Positions 26,298 to 35,229 are shown, counted from the first letter of the stretch. The stretch: 64,000 nt of DNA from Lacisediminihabitans sp040549465 (GCF_040549465.1 NZ_JBEPTL010000018.1:19799-83798); one strand, 5' to 3'. Notes: a model not told the origin generated them from the letters alone. Translations and numbers: made by a program.

Positions 26298-26777
26298 ATG
26301 GCAGGTCTCGATTCGACCGACGCTCGCATCCTTCTCGCACTCGACGATGAGCCGGAGGCGACCACCCTCGCGCTATCGCAGCGACTAGGACTGGCACGCA
26401 ACACCATCCACTCACGCCTGACCAGGCTGGCCGAACGCGGACTGATGGGCAAACCGAGCCGACGCGTGGATGCGGTGTCGTTGGGTTACAGCCTGCTGGC
26501 CTTCATGACGCTCTCGACGACGCAGAGTGCGCCGTCATCCGTGACTGAAGGTCTCGAACGCATTCCCGAGGTGCTCGAAGTGCACGCGATCACCGGCGAT
26601 GGCGACCTGCTCGCGCGCGTCGTCGCGATCGACGCAGCCGACCTCTATCGCATCACCACCGAGATCCTGACCATCGAAGGGGTCGCGCGAGCGAGTACCA
26701 CTCTCGCCATGGTCGAGGTCGTTCCGAGCCGGATGGCCCCCCTGCTCGAGAGGCACTCCCTGCCGCGGGAACGGTAG
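26298..26777 (+). CDS. Lrp/AsnC-family regulator
   Basis: 159 residues. The N-terminal AsnC HTH is D-A-R-I-L-L-A-L, then T-L-A-L-S-Q-R-L-G-L-A-R-N-T-I-H-S-R-L-T-R-L. The C-terminal RAM domain is V-L-E-V-H-A-I-T-G-D-G-D-L-L-A-R-V. It is divergent from the ketopantoate reductase-like gene and probably controls it and itself through the palindromes at 26225-26278. The effector ligand is unknown. Confidence 0.9.
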   Translation: MAGLDSTDARILLALDDEPEATTLALSQRLGLARNTIHSRLTRLAERGLMGKPSRRVDAVSLGYSLLAFMTLSTTQSAPSSVTEGLERIPEVLEVHAITGDGDLLARVVAIDAADLYRITTEILTIEGVARASTTLAMVEVVPSRMAPLLERHSLPRER

Positions 26778-26801
26778 CGCTTGGGGGACAAAACGCCGCT
26801 T

Positions 26802-26857
26802 CCACCCCCTCTTCGAGGGGAATGTAGCGAGGCGAAACGCCCCCATTCCGGGGGTGG
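26802..26857. repeat. Compound hairpin 3' of the Lrp gene
   Basis: CCACCCCC (26802-26809) pairs with GGGGGTGG (26850-26857), enclosing two smaller hairpins, CCCCTC/GAGGGG and CCCCC/GGGGG. It lies 24 bases past the lrp stop. It may act as a U-tract-less terminator; the sequence is G/C-rich without a T run. Confidence 0.55.
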
Positions 26858-26969
26858 TTTGAGGGCCAGAGTCCCGTATTTGCTTGTGAGTGCTCTCGGC
26901 CAGGCATAGCGTTGTGCCAGGACAGCTCAAGTGGGGTACGTGTCCGACCAGTATTCGGGGGAATCTGCA

Positions 26970-27848
26970 ATGAAGCGTTTCGCGCTGTTGACGGTGGTCA
27001 TCACCGCAGTGCTGACACTCGTGCTCCCCTTCGTCGGTGGCAGCGGGCCGGGTCTCGACAGCACGACAGCTGCGGCATCCAATCGCACTGCGCCGATCTT
27101 CGCGACCACTCCCATCCCCCCACGGCAGACGAGCGGTTCCACGCTCTCGGCCTTCGCCGGACGAAACGCGGTTCTCGCGAGTTCGCAGAAGAAGGTCGGC
27201 CCGAACCTCAGCGTGGACACCGAGCACATGGCGCAGAAACCGGTTCCGGTTCCGATTGTCATCGTTCCGCCGACGACGTCGAAGGGCGGCTCGGCGAAGG
27301 TCGCGGCCGCACAGGGCACCGCGCAGCGTCGTGCCGCAGCAGCGGCCGCCGGGTCCTCATGCCCGACCGGCGGAGGCGGCGGCGGAAGCGCGCCGGGTCG
27401 CACCTCGCCTGGTGGAGTCGGTGGCACGACCACCGCCGATATCCAGGGCTTCTCCGCCAAGTTCAACGCCATCCGGATCGCCAATTGTCTGCAGCCGATC
27501 CCTTCCGGAAACTTCCGCTACGACGGTTGCATGGAACAGCGGCTGTTCTGGATCGCGGAAGACCCGAGTACCGACCCGTCGAGCGCCTGGGGACACATGG
27601 GCTCGGTTCGCAGCGACGGGCTTCCGAGCGTCGGCTGCGACGGAAACCTGGCTGGCGGATCCGGTAACAGCGGCGCAACCGTCGCCCAGAAGTGGTGGGA
27701 CTCATTGGCCCACCGGGCCTCGCTGTACCGGCCGACGGTCACCGGAAGCACCGCAGGCGTCTGCATCTACTTCGCCATGACTCACGGTGGCATCCCGAAC
27801 GAATCGGCGAGCTTCACCCGGGCCGCGGCACGCTGGGGCGGCTGCTGA
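26970..27848 (+). CDS. Secreted protein with a CAP-like C-terminal domain
   Basis: 292 residues from the ATG at 26970 (GGGGGA upstream). The N-terminus is a signal peptide or single membrane segment: MKRFALLTVVITAVLTLVLP. A low-complexity linker follows, rich in Ala, Pro and Gly (G-G-G-G-G-G). The C-terminal ~140 residues hold F-N-A-I-R, C-M-E-Q-R-L-F-W-I-A-E-D-P, W-G-H-M, G-C-D-G-N-L-A-G-G and S-L-A-H-R-A-S-L-Y-R-P, resembling the CAP/SCP fold, although the match is from memory. Five or more Cys residues suggest disulfides. Function unknown; cell-surface or secreted. Confidence 0.65.
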   Translation: MKRFALLTVVITAVLTLVLPFVGGSGPGLDSTTAAASNRTAPIFATTPIPPRQTSGSTLSAFAGRNAVLASSQKKVGPNLSVDTEHMAQKPVPVPIVIVPPTTSKGGSAKVAAAQGTAQRRAAAAAAGSSCPTGGGGGGSAPGRTSPGGVGGTTTADIQGFSAKFNAIRIANCLQPIPSGNFRYDGCMEQRLFWIAEDPSTDPSSAWGHMGSVRSDGLPSVGCDGNLAGGSGNSGATVAQKWWDSLAHRASLYRPTVTGSTAGVCIYFAMTHGGIPNESASFTRAAARWGGC

Positions 27849-27903
27849 TCCGGTGTTAGGTTTCTCCAGGCGGATGCTGCGATAGCGCCGCCGAGAGGGA
27901 GAC

Positions 27904-28887
27904 ATGTCGGGAAACATTCGCTGGGGCATCCTCGGCACCGGTGGGATCGCACACGCGCAGGCCGCAGACCTGGTCGGTAATGGCTTCACGGTCACGGCCG
28001 TCGGGTCGCGTGACCAGCAGTCGGCGGATTCCTTCGCGGCCGAGTTCGATATTCCGAATGCCCACGGCAGCTATGAGGCCCTTGTCACGGACCCGGATGT
28101 CGATGTGATCTACGTCTCGACGCCGCATCCGTTCCACGCCTCAGGTGCCATGCTGGCGCTTCGCGGCGGCAAGCACGTGCTGGTCGAGAAGCCGTTCACC
28201 CTCAACGCCGCCGAAGCGCGCGAGGTGGTGGGCGTCGCATCGGCGAACAAGCTCGTGGTGCTGGAGGCGATGTGGACCCGGTTCCTTCCGCACATGCTCC
28301 GCATCCGCGAGATCATCGCCGCCGGCACGCTCGGCGATGTGCGCACCCTCATCGCCGACCACAACCAGCACCTACCGAAAGATCCAGAGCATCGCATCAA
28401 CAACCCGGCCCTCGGCGGTGGCGCACTGCTCGACCTCGGCATCTACCCGGTGTCTTTCGCCTACGACCTGTTCGGTGTGCCGACCTCGGTGAATGCCGTT
28501 TCAAGCTTCATCGAGACCGGCGTCGACCGTCAGGACGCGATCGTCTTCGGCTATGGCGATGGCCAGCAGGCCGTGCTCCACACCGCCCTCGACACCTTGG
28601 GGCCGAACACGGCGGTCATCATCGGCACGGAGGGGCGCATCGAGATCGACTCGGTCTGGTACATGCCGACCTCCTTCACCGTCTTCGACAGCGAGAACAC
28701 GGTGGTCGAGCGTTTCGAGCAGCCGGTGCGCACGCGAGGGATGCAGTTCCAGGCTTGGGAGGTGGAACGACTCGTTGCTGCCGGCCTCACCGAGGGCACG
28801 ATCCTGCCTCCCTCGGAGTCGCTGCAGATCATGGAGACGCTGGACGAGATTCGCCGCCAGATCGGTCTGAAATACCCGCAGGAATAG
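27904..28887 (+). CDS. Gfo/Idh/MocA-family oxidoreductase
   Basis: 327 residues. The NAD(P)-binding motif is G-T-G-G-I-A-H-A-Q-A, with G-S-R at the end of strand 2. The Lys of the family's E-K-P motif is in V-E-K-P-F-T-L-N. The middle has G-G-G-A-L-L-D-L-G-I-Y-P, the metal-free catalytic-site signature. Likely substrates are sugars, inositols or diols, but cannot be told. A short gap separates it from the PBP4-type gene at 28928. Confidence 0.9.
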   Translation: MSGNIRWGILGTGGIAHAQAADLVGNGFTVTAVGSRDQQSADSFAAEFDIPNAHGSYEALVTDPDVDVIYVSTPHPFHASGAMLALRGGKHVLVEKPFTLNAAEAREVVGVASANKLVVLEAMWTRFLPHMLRIREIIAAGTLGDVRTLIADHNQHLPKDPEHRINNPALGGGALLDLGIYPVSFAYDLFGVPTSVNAVSSFIETGVDRQDAIVFGYGDGQQAVLHTALDTLGPNTAVIIGTEGRIEIDSVWYMPTSFTVFDSENTVVERFEQPVRTRGMQFQAWEVERLVAAGLTEGTILPPSESLQIMETLDEIRRQIGLKYPQE

Positions 28888-28927
28888 CGATCGAGGGCCG
28901 CACAGTGTCGCCGGTTATCATGGATCG

Positions 28928-30637
28928 GTGACCGACCCCCGAGATCCAGAGGCGACCGAGCCGCAAAACCCGACCCCGACAGGGCCGACGGACCAACCGC
29001 AGACCCGTCGCGAGGCGCGTGAGGCCGCCCAGGTGCAGGATGCCGAGGCCACCCAGCTTCTGCCTGGCATTACTCCCATGGCGGGGCCGACCGGGTCGGC
29101 CTCCGATGCCACTCCCGCCGCCGAACCCACCGAACTGCTGCCGGGGATCGCAGCCGTCGGACCCGAGGCCCAGGCGCCGCCTGCCGGCGCGACCGAGCTG
29201 ATCTCGCGGCCTGTTCCCGTGGCCACATCGCCCGCCGATCGCAAGGGCGTCTTCGCCGCCATCTCGCAGCATCCGAAAGCCTGGCTGATCGCAGCCGCCG
29301 CCGTGGTGTTCGTGCTCCTCGGCACGGGATCGGTCTTCGCCGGCGTCGCTGCAGGGTCATCCGCGTCGGCGTCGCCCAATAAGGTCGTGGGGCCATCACC
29401 GACCCCCAAGTCGACCACGCCGCCGCCCCGCCCGGTGCCGGCAGCTCTTGCGGATCCGACCCACCTGCGCACCTGCTCCATCGCCGCCAAGGCGACCGAT
29501 CCGAACCTCCTCACCTTCCAGGGCAGCGTGATCAACGCCACGACCGGCGAGGTGCTCTTCGACCGCAATGGTGCGACACCGTCACGCACGGCGAGCGTGC
29601 TCAAGACGCTCACGTCGGCTGCGGCACTCGCGGTGCTCGGTCCGGACTACCAGCTCTCCACGAAGGTGGTGGCCGGTGCAGAGCCCGGCAGCATCGTTCT
29701 CGTCGGCGGCGGGGATCCCACCCTGAGTGCGGGCGGCGGCAGCGTCTATAAGGGCGCGCCGACGATGACCGATCTGGCCGCGAAGGTGAAGAGCAGCTTG
29801 GTCGGCGCGGAGGTGACGAAAGTCATACTGGACTCGTCGTATTGGGATCCTGCCGACAACTGGGACCCGAGCTGGGAACGCAGCGAACAGACCCAGGGTT
29901 ACCAGCCAGAGGTCACCGCGTTGATGGTGGACGGTAGCCGCGCGAACGCGCGCGCCCAGGACAGTCCGCGCAGCAACGACCCGATTGGTGATGCAGGCAA
30001 GGCCTTCATCTCGGCGATGGGGCTTGGCGACGTTAAGGTCGAAACGGGGGTCGCTCCAGCCGGAGCGACCCCGCTCGGCGAGGTCAAATCCCAGCCCGTC
30101 AAAACCCTCATCGGCCAGATGCTGCCGGTCTCCGACAACACGCTCGGCGAGATGCTGGCCAGGGTCACCTCGAAGGTGGCTGGCGACAACGGCTCGTCCG
30201 CCTCACTGGCGAAGGTCATCCCGAACGCCCTCGTGTCTTACGGACTGAAGCCGACAGGCGTCGTCATCCGCGATGGCTCAGGGCTCAGCAACAACAATGC
30301 CGTGCCTGCCACCTTCGTCGCACAGCTGATGGCCAAGGTTGCCGGCGGCGGCCAGAACCTCAACATCATCCTGGATGCGCTGCCGGTCGCCGGTAAGACG
30401 GGAACGCTGGCCAGCCGGTTCACCGGAGCCAATGCGGTCGCCCGCGGTGCGATCAGCGCGAAGACCGGATGGATCAAGACCGAGTACGCGCTCGCCGGTG
30501 TCATTCACGCCTCCGACGGCACGCTGCTCTCCTTCGCGTTCTACGCGCTCGGAGCGATCAACAGCAGAACCCAGCCGGCGCTCGACACGATCACCGCCGG
30601 AGCATTCAGCTGCGGAAACAACCTGTCGAACAACTGA
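28928..30637 (+). CDS. dacB: D-alanyl-D-alanine carboxypeptidase, PBP4 (DacB) type
   Basis: A 569-residue class C PBP. Motifs are S223-V-L-K226, S-D-N (PVSDNTLGEML) and K-T-G (AGKTGTLASRF). These are characteristic of DacB carboxypeptidase/endopeptidases, which trim or cleave peptidoglycan. Unlike most, it has a ~115-residue Pro/Ala/Thr-rich N-terminal region before one membrane segment (~116-142), so it is anchored rather than secreted with a signal peptide. Within that region T-Q-L-L-P-G-I and T-E-L-L-P-G-I recur, a T-Q/T-E-L-L pattern that could be a phosphothreonine site for an FHA protein; this is inference. The start is a GTG at 28928. A family A hairpin lies 50 bases after its stop. 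Confidence 0.92.
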   Translation: MTDPRDPEATEPQNPTPTGPTDQPQTRREAREAAQVQDAEATQLLPGITPMAGPTGSASDATPAAEPTELLPGIAAVGPEAQAPPAGATELISRPVPVATSPADRKGVFAAISQHPKAWLIAAAAVVFVLLGTGSVFAGVAAGSSASASPNKVVGPSPTPKSTTPPPRPVPAALADPTHLRTCSIAAKATDPNLLTFQGSVINATTGEVLFDRNGATPSRTASVLKTLTSAAALAVLGPDYQLSTKVVAGAEPGSIVLVGGGDPTLSAGGGSVYKGAPTMTDLAAKVKSSLVGAEVTKVILDSSYWDPADNWDPSWERSEQTQGYQPEVTALMVDGSRANARAQDSPRSNDPIGDAGKAFISAMGLGDVKVETGVAPAGATPLGEVKSQPVKTLIGQMLPVSDNTLGEMLARVTSKVAGDNGSSASLAKVIPNALVSYGLKPTGVVIRDGSGLSNNNAVPATFVAQLMAKVAGGGQNLNIILDALPVAGKTGTLASRFTGANAVARGAISAKTGWIKTEYALAGVIHASDGTLLSFAFYALGAINSRTQPALDTITAGAFSCGNNLSNN

Positions 30638-30687
30638 TCGGCAGGCCCTCCTCGTTCGGTTTCAATCGCGTCTCCGCGATGTTTCCA

Positions 30688-30775
30688 GTGCCAAATGAAG
30701 GCATCGCGGACGGGGCGGTCCCGACTTTCCGGGGCCGAGGATCGGCTGCACCCCCGCGAGGCCTTCATTTGGCAC
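30688..30775. repeat. Hairpin element family A, copy 2
   Basis: 88 bases with arms GTGCCAAATGAAGG (30688-30701) and CCTTCATTTGGCAC (30762-30775). Inside, TCGCGG and CCGCGA extend the stem after a two-base offset, and CCCG-ACTTTC-CGGGG is the centre. It sits 50 bases after dacB. Its right end is tandemly duplicated (see 30766-30795). Confidence 0.95.
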
Positions 30776-30795
30776 TCGCGCATTTGGCACTCGCG
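30766..30795. repeat. 15-bp tandem duplication of the right end of hairpin copy 2
   Basis: CATTTGGCACTCGCG at 30766-30780 is repeated exactly at 30781-30795. The duplicated unit starts inside the right arm of the repeat and runs into the flank. Confidence 0.95.
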
Positions 30796-30824
30796 GCGAG
30801 CGGATCGAAATCTAGACTGGGTGG

Positions 30825-31403
30825 ATGACCCGCGCGCTCTTCATCATCGATGTGCAGAACGACTTCACCGAGGGCGGTGCGCTCGGAGTGGAGGGCGGCA
30901 ACGCGGTGGCCGCAGGGATCTCACGGTATCTGTCGCAGCATCCGGAACGCTACGACGAGGTGTTCGCCTCACGCGACTGGCATGACGGTGACAACGACAA
31001 CGGCGGGCACTTCGCCACGACCGAGCCGCCGGACTTCGTGAGCACCTGGCCGGTGCACTGCGTCGCCGGCACCCATGGTGCAGAGTTCCATCCCGACCTC
31101 GAGACCTCCGACGTGACCGTCGAGGTGCACAAGGGCCAGGGGAAGCCGGCGTACTCGATTTTCGAGGGTACAACGGATGACGGCGCATCCGTCCCAGAAA
31201 AACTGGACGAACTCGGCGTCGACGAGATCGACGTCGTCGGCATCGCAACGGACTACTGCGTTCTGGCCTCGGCGCTGGACGCGCTCGGCACCGGACGCAG
31301 GGTGCGGGTCTTCGACGACCTCGTCGCCGGCGTCGCAGCCGAGACAAGCGAGGCGGCGCTCGAGGACCTCACCGCCGCGGGCGTGACGGTCACCCACTCC
31401 TGA
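30825..31403 (+). CDS. pncA: Nicotinamidase / isochorismatase-family amidase
   Basis: 192 residues, expected to hydrolyse nicotinamide to nicotinate in NAD salvage. The catalytic Asp is in L-F-I-I-D9-V-Q-N-D-F, the Lys in V-E-V-H-K-G-Q-G-K-P-A-Y-S, and the nucleophilic Cys in A-T-D-Y-C-V-L-A-S-A-L-D-A. The metal site is R-D-W-H-D, with a later G-G-H-F. The length matches PncA. A related isochorismatase-type amidase cannot be excluded, but the metal-site pattern is that of PncA. Confidence 0.9.
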   Translation: MTRALFIIDVQNDFTEGGALGVEGGNAVAAGISRYLSQHPERYDEVFASRDWHDGDNDNGGHFATTEPPDFVSTWPVHCVAGTHGAEFHPDLETSDVTVEVHKGQGKPAYSIFEGTTDDGASVPEKLDELGVDEIDVVGIATDYCVLASALDALGTGRRVRVFDDLVAGVAAETSEAALEDLTAAGVTVTHS

Positions 31404-31436
31404 TCGCCGTCCGCGATCGAAACTAGACTCGACCAC

Positions 31437-32909
31437 ATGACTGCTGCGCAAGAATCCGAACTGCTGGCACAGGTGCCCGACCTGCTCTTCATCGGCGGGG
31501 ACTGGGTCGATTCGACCTCTGGTCGCGCCATCGAGGTGCACGACCCATCCACCGGTCTCGTAATCAAAACGATCGCGGACGCCTCGGTCGCGGATGGCGC
31601 ACGGGCCGTCGACGCGGCCGTCGCTGCTCAGGACGGCTGGGCGTCGACTGCACCGCGGGTGCGCGGGGAGATCCTGCGCGGAGCCTTCGATCTGCTGCAG
31701 AAACGTGCCGACGAGTTCGCCATGCTGATGACTCTCGAGATGGGTAAGCCGCTCGCAGAGGCCCGTGGTGAGGTCGCTTACGGTGGAGAATTCCTCCGCT
31801 GGTTCAGCGAGGAGGCCGTGCGGATCGGAGGTCACTACGGGGTCAACCCGGAGGGCACCGGACGCATGATCGTGACCCATCTGCCGGTGGGGCCGTCATT
31901 CCTCATCACGCCATGGAACTTCCCGCTCGCGATGGCCACCCGCAAGATCGCCCCCGCCATCGCTGCGGGATGCACCGCCATCGTCAAGCCGGCGGAGCTC
32001 ACCCCACTCACGACGCTCTATTTCGCGAAACTGCTGGAAGAGTCAGGGCTGCCGAAGGGCGTGCTCAACGTCGTCACGACCTCCACCTCCGGCGAGGTTT
32101 CCGCGCCGATCATCGCCGACCCACGCCTGCGCAAGCTGAGCTTCACCGGCTCGACACCGGTGGGCGTGCGACTGCTCAAACAGGCGGCAGACAATGTGCT
32201 GCGCACCTCGATGGAGCTCGGCGGCAACGCTCCGTTCCTGGTTTTCGAGGATGCCGACCTGGAGAAGGCGGTGGATGGCGCGATGCTCGCCAAGTTCCGC
32301 AACGTCGGCCAGGCCTGCACGGCGGCCAACCGTTTCATCGTGCACGAATCGATCGCCGAAGATTTTGCGGCGCGAGTGACCGCGCGGGTCACACAGTTCA
32401 CCATCGGTCGGGGCACGGAGGAGGGCGTCGGAATCGGTCCGCTCATCAACGAGGACGCCGTCAGCAAGGCAGACACGCTGGTGCGCGACGCCGTCGCGAG
32501 GGGCGCCCGCGTCCTCACCGGAGGTTCCGCGGTCGAGGGCATCGGAACCTTCTACGAGCCGACGGTGATCACCGAGGTGCAGGCCGGCAGCGACATCCTG
32601 CGTGAGGAGATCTTCGGTCCTGTGCTCTCGATCGTCACCTTCACCGATGAGGCGGATGCCGTGGCGAAGGCCAACGACACAGAGTACGGCCTGGTGAGCT
32701 ACGTCTTCACCCGCGACCTCGCCCGCGGCCAGCGACTGGTCGAGAGCCTGCAGACCGGCATGATGGGCCTGAACGTCGGCGTGGTGTCGAACGCTGCGGC
32801 GCCCTTCGGCGGGGTGAAGCAGTCAGGACTCGGCCGTGAGGGCGGGGCTGAGGGCATCGGCGAATACCTCGAGACGAAATACGTGCTCACGCCGGATCCC
32901 TTCGTGTGA
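31437..32909 (+). CDS. gabD: Succinate-semialdehyde dehydrogenase
   Basis: A 490-residue aldehyde dehydrogenase. Motifs include T-P-W-N-F-P-L-A-M, the Glu in M-E-L-G-G-N-A-P-F-L-V-F-E, and the nucleophilic Cys in V-G-Q-A-C-T-A-A-N-R. The NAD(P) motif is F-T-G-S-T-P-V-G. The closest family is GabD/SSADH (oxidation of succinate semialdehyde, from GABA), based on L-E-M-G-K-P-L-A-E-A-R and the C-terminal S-G-L-G-R-E-G-G-A-E-G-I-G-E-Y. No GABA transaminase is adjacent. A hairpin (type C) follows the stop. Confidence 0.88.
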   Translation: MTAAQESELLAQVPDLLFIGGDWVDSTSGRAIEVHDPSTGLVIKTIADASVADGARAVDAAVAAQDGWASTAPRVRGEILRGAFDLLQKRADEFAMLMTLEMGKPLAEARGEVAYGGEFLRWFSEEAVRIGGHYGVNPEGTGRMIVTHLPVGPSFLITPWNFPLAMATRKIAPAIAAGCTAIVKPAELTPLTTLYFAKLLEESGLPKGVLNVVTTSTSGEVSAPIIADPRLRKLSFTGSTPVGVRLLKQAADNVLRTSMELGGNAPFLVFEDADLEKAVDGAMLAKFRNVGQACTAANRFIVHESIAEDFAARVTARVTQFTIGRGTEEGVGIGPLINEDAVSKADTLVRDAVARGARVLTGGSAVEGIGTFYEPTVITEVQAGSDILREEIFGPVLSIVTFTDEADAVAKANDTEYGLVSYVFTRDLARGQRLVESLQTGMMGLNVGVVSNAAAPFGGVKQSGLGREGGAEGIGEYLETKYVLTPDPFV

Positions 32910-32928
32910 CAGCGATGTCTGAACGCGC

Positions 32929-33015
32929 TCCGAAAACGCAGGACATCGGGCGGTTATGCCGTACTTCTGCGCCGCAACTCCGCGAAACAATCCGGATCTC
33001 CTGCGTTTTCGGAGG
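32929..33015. repeat. Long intergenic hairpin, type C
   Basis: CTCCGAAAACGCAGGA (32929-32944) and TCCTGCGTTTTCGGAG (33000-33015) are perfect 16-base inverted repeats. The 55-base loop contains further inverted blocks (GCGG/CCGC). It starts 19 bases after the gabD stop and its right arm provides GGAGGGA, the likely ribosome-binding site of the next gene, so the fold could also mask that site. Confidence 0.85.
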
Positions 33016-33021
33016 GAACAG

Positions 33022-33810
33022 ATGAGCGTCATCGAGATCGCGGACCTGACCGATCCGCGCCTTGCCGACTACTCGCACCAGACGGATGTCGCGCTGCGCA
33101 AAGCGCGCGGCACCGAGCACGGCCTGTACATCGCCGAGTCGGCGCTCGTGCTCGAACGTGCCCTCCGCGCCGGGCACGTTCCGCGTTCCGTGCTGGCTCT
33201 CGGCAACACGGTGGATAATGCGCGAACCCTGGTCGGCGACGAAGTACCGATCTTCTCCGGCCCTGGCGAGTTGCTCGAGGAGTTGACCGGGTACATCCTG
33301 CATCGCGGACTCATCGCCGCGATGCACCGCCCGGCGCTGCCGGCGCCGGAGGAGTTGCTGAGAGATGCCCGGCGCGTGGTGATCCTCGAAAATGTGGCGG
33401 ATCCGACAAACGTCGGCGCGATCTTCCGCTCGGTGGGGGCGATCGGCGCGGATGCGGTACTCGTCACCCCGCGCTGCTCCGACCCGTTCTACCGGCGCGC
33501 GATCCGGGTGTCGATGGGCACGGTGCTGCAGGTGCCGTGGACGCGGCTCGGCGACTGGACGTCGACCAGGGAACTGCTCACGGCATCCGGGTTCCACATC
33601 GCGGCGATGGCGCTGACCCCCGATGCCGTGAGCCTGCGCGACTTCGCAGCACCGGAGAAGCTCGCACTCGTGCTCGGCGCAGAGGGCGAAGGTCTTACGG
33701 ATGAAGCGCTCGAGGCGGCCGACACCATCCTGCAGATCCCGATGGCGCACGGCATCGATTCACTCAACGTCGCAGCCGCGAGTGCCGTGGCGATGTGGGC
33801 GCTGGCCTGA
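33022..33810 (+). CDS. SpoU-family rRNA/tRNA methyltransferase
   Basis: 262 residues from the ATG at 33022, which follows GGAGGGA. SpoU motifs are intact: motif 1 E-N-V-A-D-P-T-N-V-G-A-I-F-R-S, motif 2 L-V-L-G-A-E-G-E-G-L, motif 3 I-P-M-A-H-G-I-D-S-L-N-V-A-A-A-S. The N-terminal L30e-like substrate-binding region covers 1-100. It transfers a methyl group from SAM to a ribose 2'-OH; which RNA cannot be told. The reading frame is open 66 bases further 5' through the hairpin, but no ribosome-binding site supports that start. Confidence 0.88.
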   Translation: MSVIEIADLTDPRLADYSHQTDVALRKARGTEHGLYIAESALVLERALRAGHVPRSVLALGNTVDNARTLVGDEVPIFSGPGELLEELTGYILHRGLIAAMHRPALPAPEELLRDARRVVILENVADPTNVGAIFRSVGAIGADAVLVTPRCSDPFYRRAIRVSMGTVLQVPWTRLGDWTSTRELLTASGFHIAAMALTPDAVSLRDFAAPEKLALVLGAEGEGLTDEALEAADTILQIPMAHGIDSLNVAAASAVAMWALA

Positions 33811-33813
33811 GCC

Positions 33814-35229
33814 CTAATAGCCGAGCGATCGCTGTGCTGCGCGGTACTGCTCGCGGATTATCGGCTCCTCTGCCTCCGCGAACACCTCGCTCTCCGCCAG
33901 CGCCCACTGTGGGAGCGTGCCGGAGTGGACCCAGGCGGCCTGGCGGGCAGCGCCGACGGCGACGTACTCCGCGGCCTGGGGAACGGTGACCGGAATGCCG
34001 AAGATTTGGGGCGCGATGTGCTGCACGGCGGCGTTCTTCGCTCCTCCGCCGATCATGAGGACGCGGTTCACCGACAGGCCCTGCGCGGTGATGGAGTCAA
34101 GGCCGTCGGCGAGACCGCACAGCATTCCCTCGATCATTGCCCGGGCGATGTTCGAGGGGGTGGTGTTGGCGAGAGTCAACCCGTGCATCGACGCGCTGGC
34201 GTTCGGCAGGTTCGGTGTGCGTTCCCCCTCGAGGTAGGGCAGCATGACGACGCCGGATGCTCCGGGTAGGGCGGTGAGGGCGAGGGTAGCAACGTCGTCG
34301 TGATCACCACCGAGCAGGCTGGTGGCCGCGGTAATGACCCGTGCGGCGTTGAGGGTGGCGACAAGTGGCAGGAACAGCCCTGAGGCGTCCGCGAAACTGG
34401 CGACGGTTCCCGTCGGGTCGGCAATGGGCCGGTCGGCGACCACGAAGACCGTCCCCGACGTTCCGATCGAGATGACGGCATCGCCGCTGGCTGCGCCGAG
34501 GCCCAGCGCCGCGCCCGCATTGTCACCGGCGCCTGGCCCGACGAGTATCCCGGATGGAATGCCAGGCACGGTGTCGGCCGTCGTGCCGGCTGCCTCGTCC
34601 GGGGGTAGCACGCGTGGCACGATCACCGTGCGCCCCAGCGATCTCTCGAGCAGGTCCGGGCGGTAGGCGTTGTCGAATGGCGACCAGTAGCCGGTGCCGC
34701 TGGCATCCGAACGATCGGTGACCAGCGCTGTGAGATCCGGGTTCGCGGGCCCGAAACCCAGCAGCCGCCAGGTGAGGTAGTCGTGGGGGAGAGCCACCGC
34801 GACTGTGCGTGCCGCATTCTGCGTTTCGTTGTCGCGCAGCCAGCGCAGCTTGGTGGCGGTGAAGGAGGCGACGGGGACGTTGCCCGTGGTGGTCGCCCAG
34901 AATTCCGCACCCAGTTCGGCGACGAGGTCACTCGCCGCCTCCGCGGATCGCGTGTCGTTCCAGAGCAGTGCTGGTCGCACGATCGCGCCGTGCTGGTCGA
35001 GACACACCATGCCGTGCTGCTGTCCGGCGATGGATAGCGCGACCACGTCGTCGAGTCCTCCGGCATCCGCGATGGCCGCGAGAAGGGCGTTCCACCAGAG
35101 CTCCGGGTCGACGGAGGTTCCGTCGGGGTGGCTCGCCCGCCCACTGCGCAGCAACAATCCGGTGTCCGAATCGACCACAACCACCTTGCAGCTCTGCGTG
35201 GATGAATCAATCCCGGCGACCAGTGTCAC
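33814..35229 (-). CDS. xylB: Xylulokinase
   Basis: 471 residues, FGGY kinase family. The N-terminal A-G-I-D-S-S-T-Q-S-C-K and the C-terminal I-G-G-G-A-K-N are ATP-site signatures; I-A-G-Q-Q-H-G-M-V and E-G-E-R-T-P-N are xylulokinase-like. It phosphorylates D-xylulose to xylulose 5-phosphate for the pentose phosphate pathway. Its ATG overlaps the stop of the SorC-type regulator (ATGA), so both are one transcript. A divergent polyol transporter and a polyol dehydrogenase are next, so the xylulose probably comes from an alditol. Confidence 0.9.
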   Translation of the reverse strand: MTLVAGIDSSTQSCKVVVVDSDTGLLLRSGRASHPDGTSVDPELWWNALLAAIADAGGLDDVVALSIAGQQHGMVCLDQHGAIVRPALLWNDTRSAEAASDLVAELGAEFWATTTGNVPVASFTATKLRWLRDNETQNAARTVAVALPHDYLTWRLLGFGPANPDLTALVTDRSDASGTGYWSPFDNAYRPDLLERSLGRTVIVPRVLPPDEAAGTTADTVPGIPSGILVGPGAGDNAGAALGLGAASGDAVISIGTSGTVFVVADRPIADPTGTVASFADASGLFLPLVATLNAARVITAATSLLGGDHDDVATLALTALPGASGVVMLPYLEGERTPNLPNASASMHGLTLANTTPSNIARAMIEGMLCGLADGLDSITAQGLSVNRVLMIGGGAKNAAVQHIAPQIFGIPVTVPQAAEYVAVGAARQAAWVHSGTLPQWALAESEVFAEAEEPIIREQYRAAQRSLGY

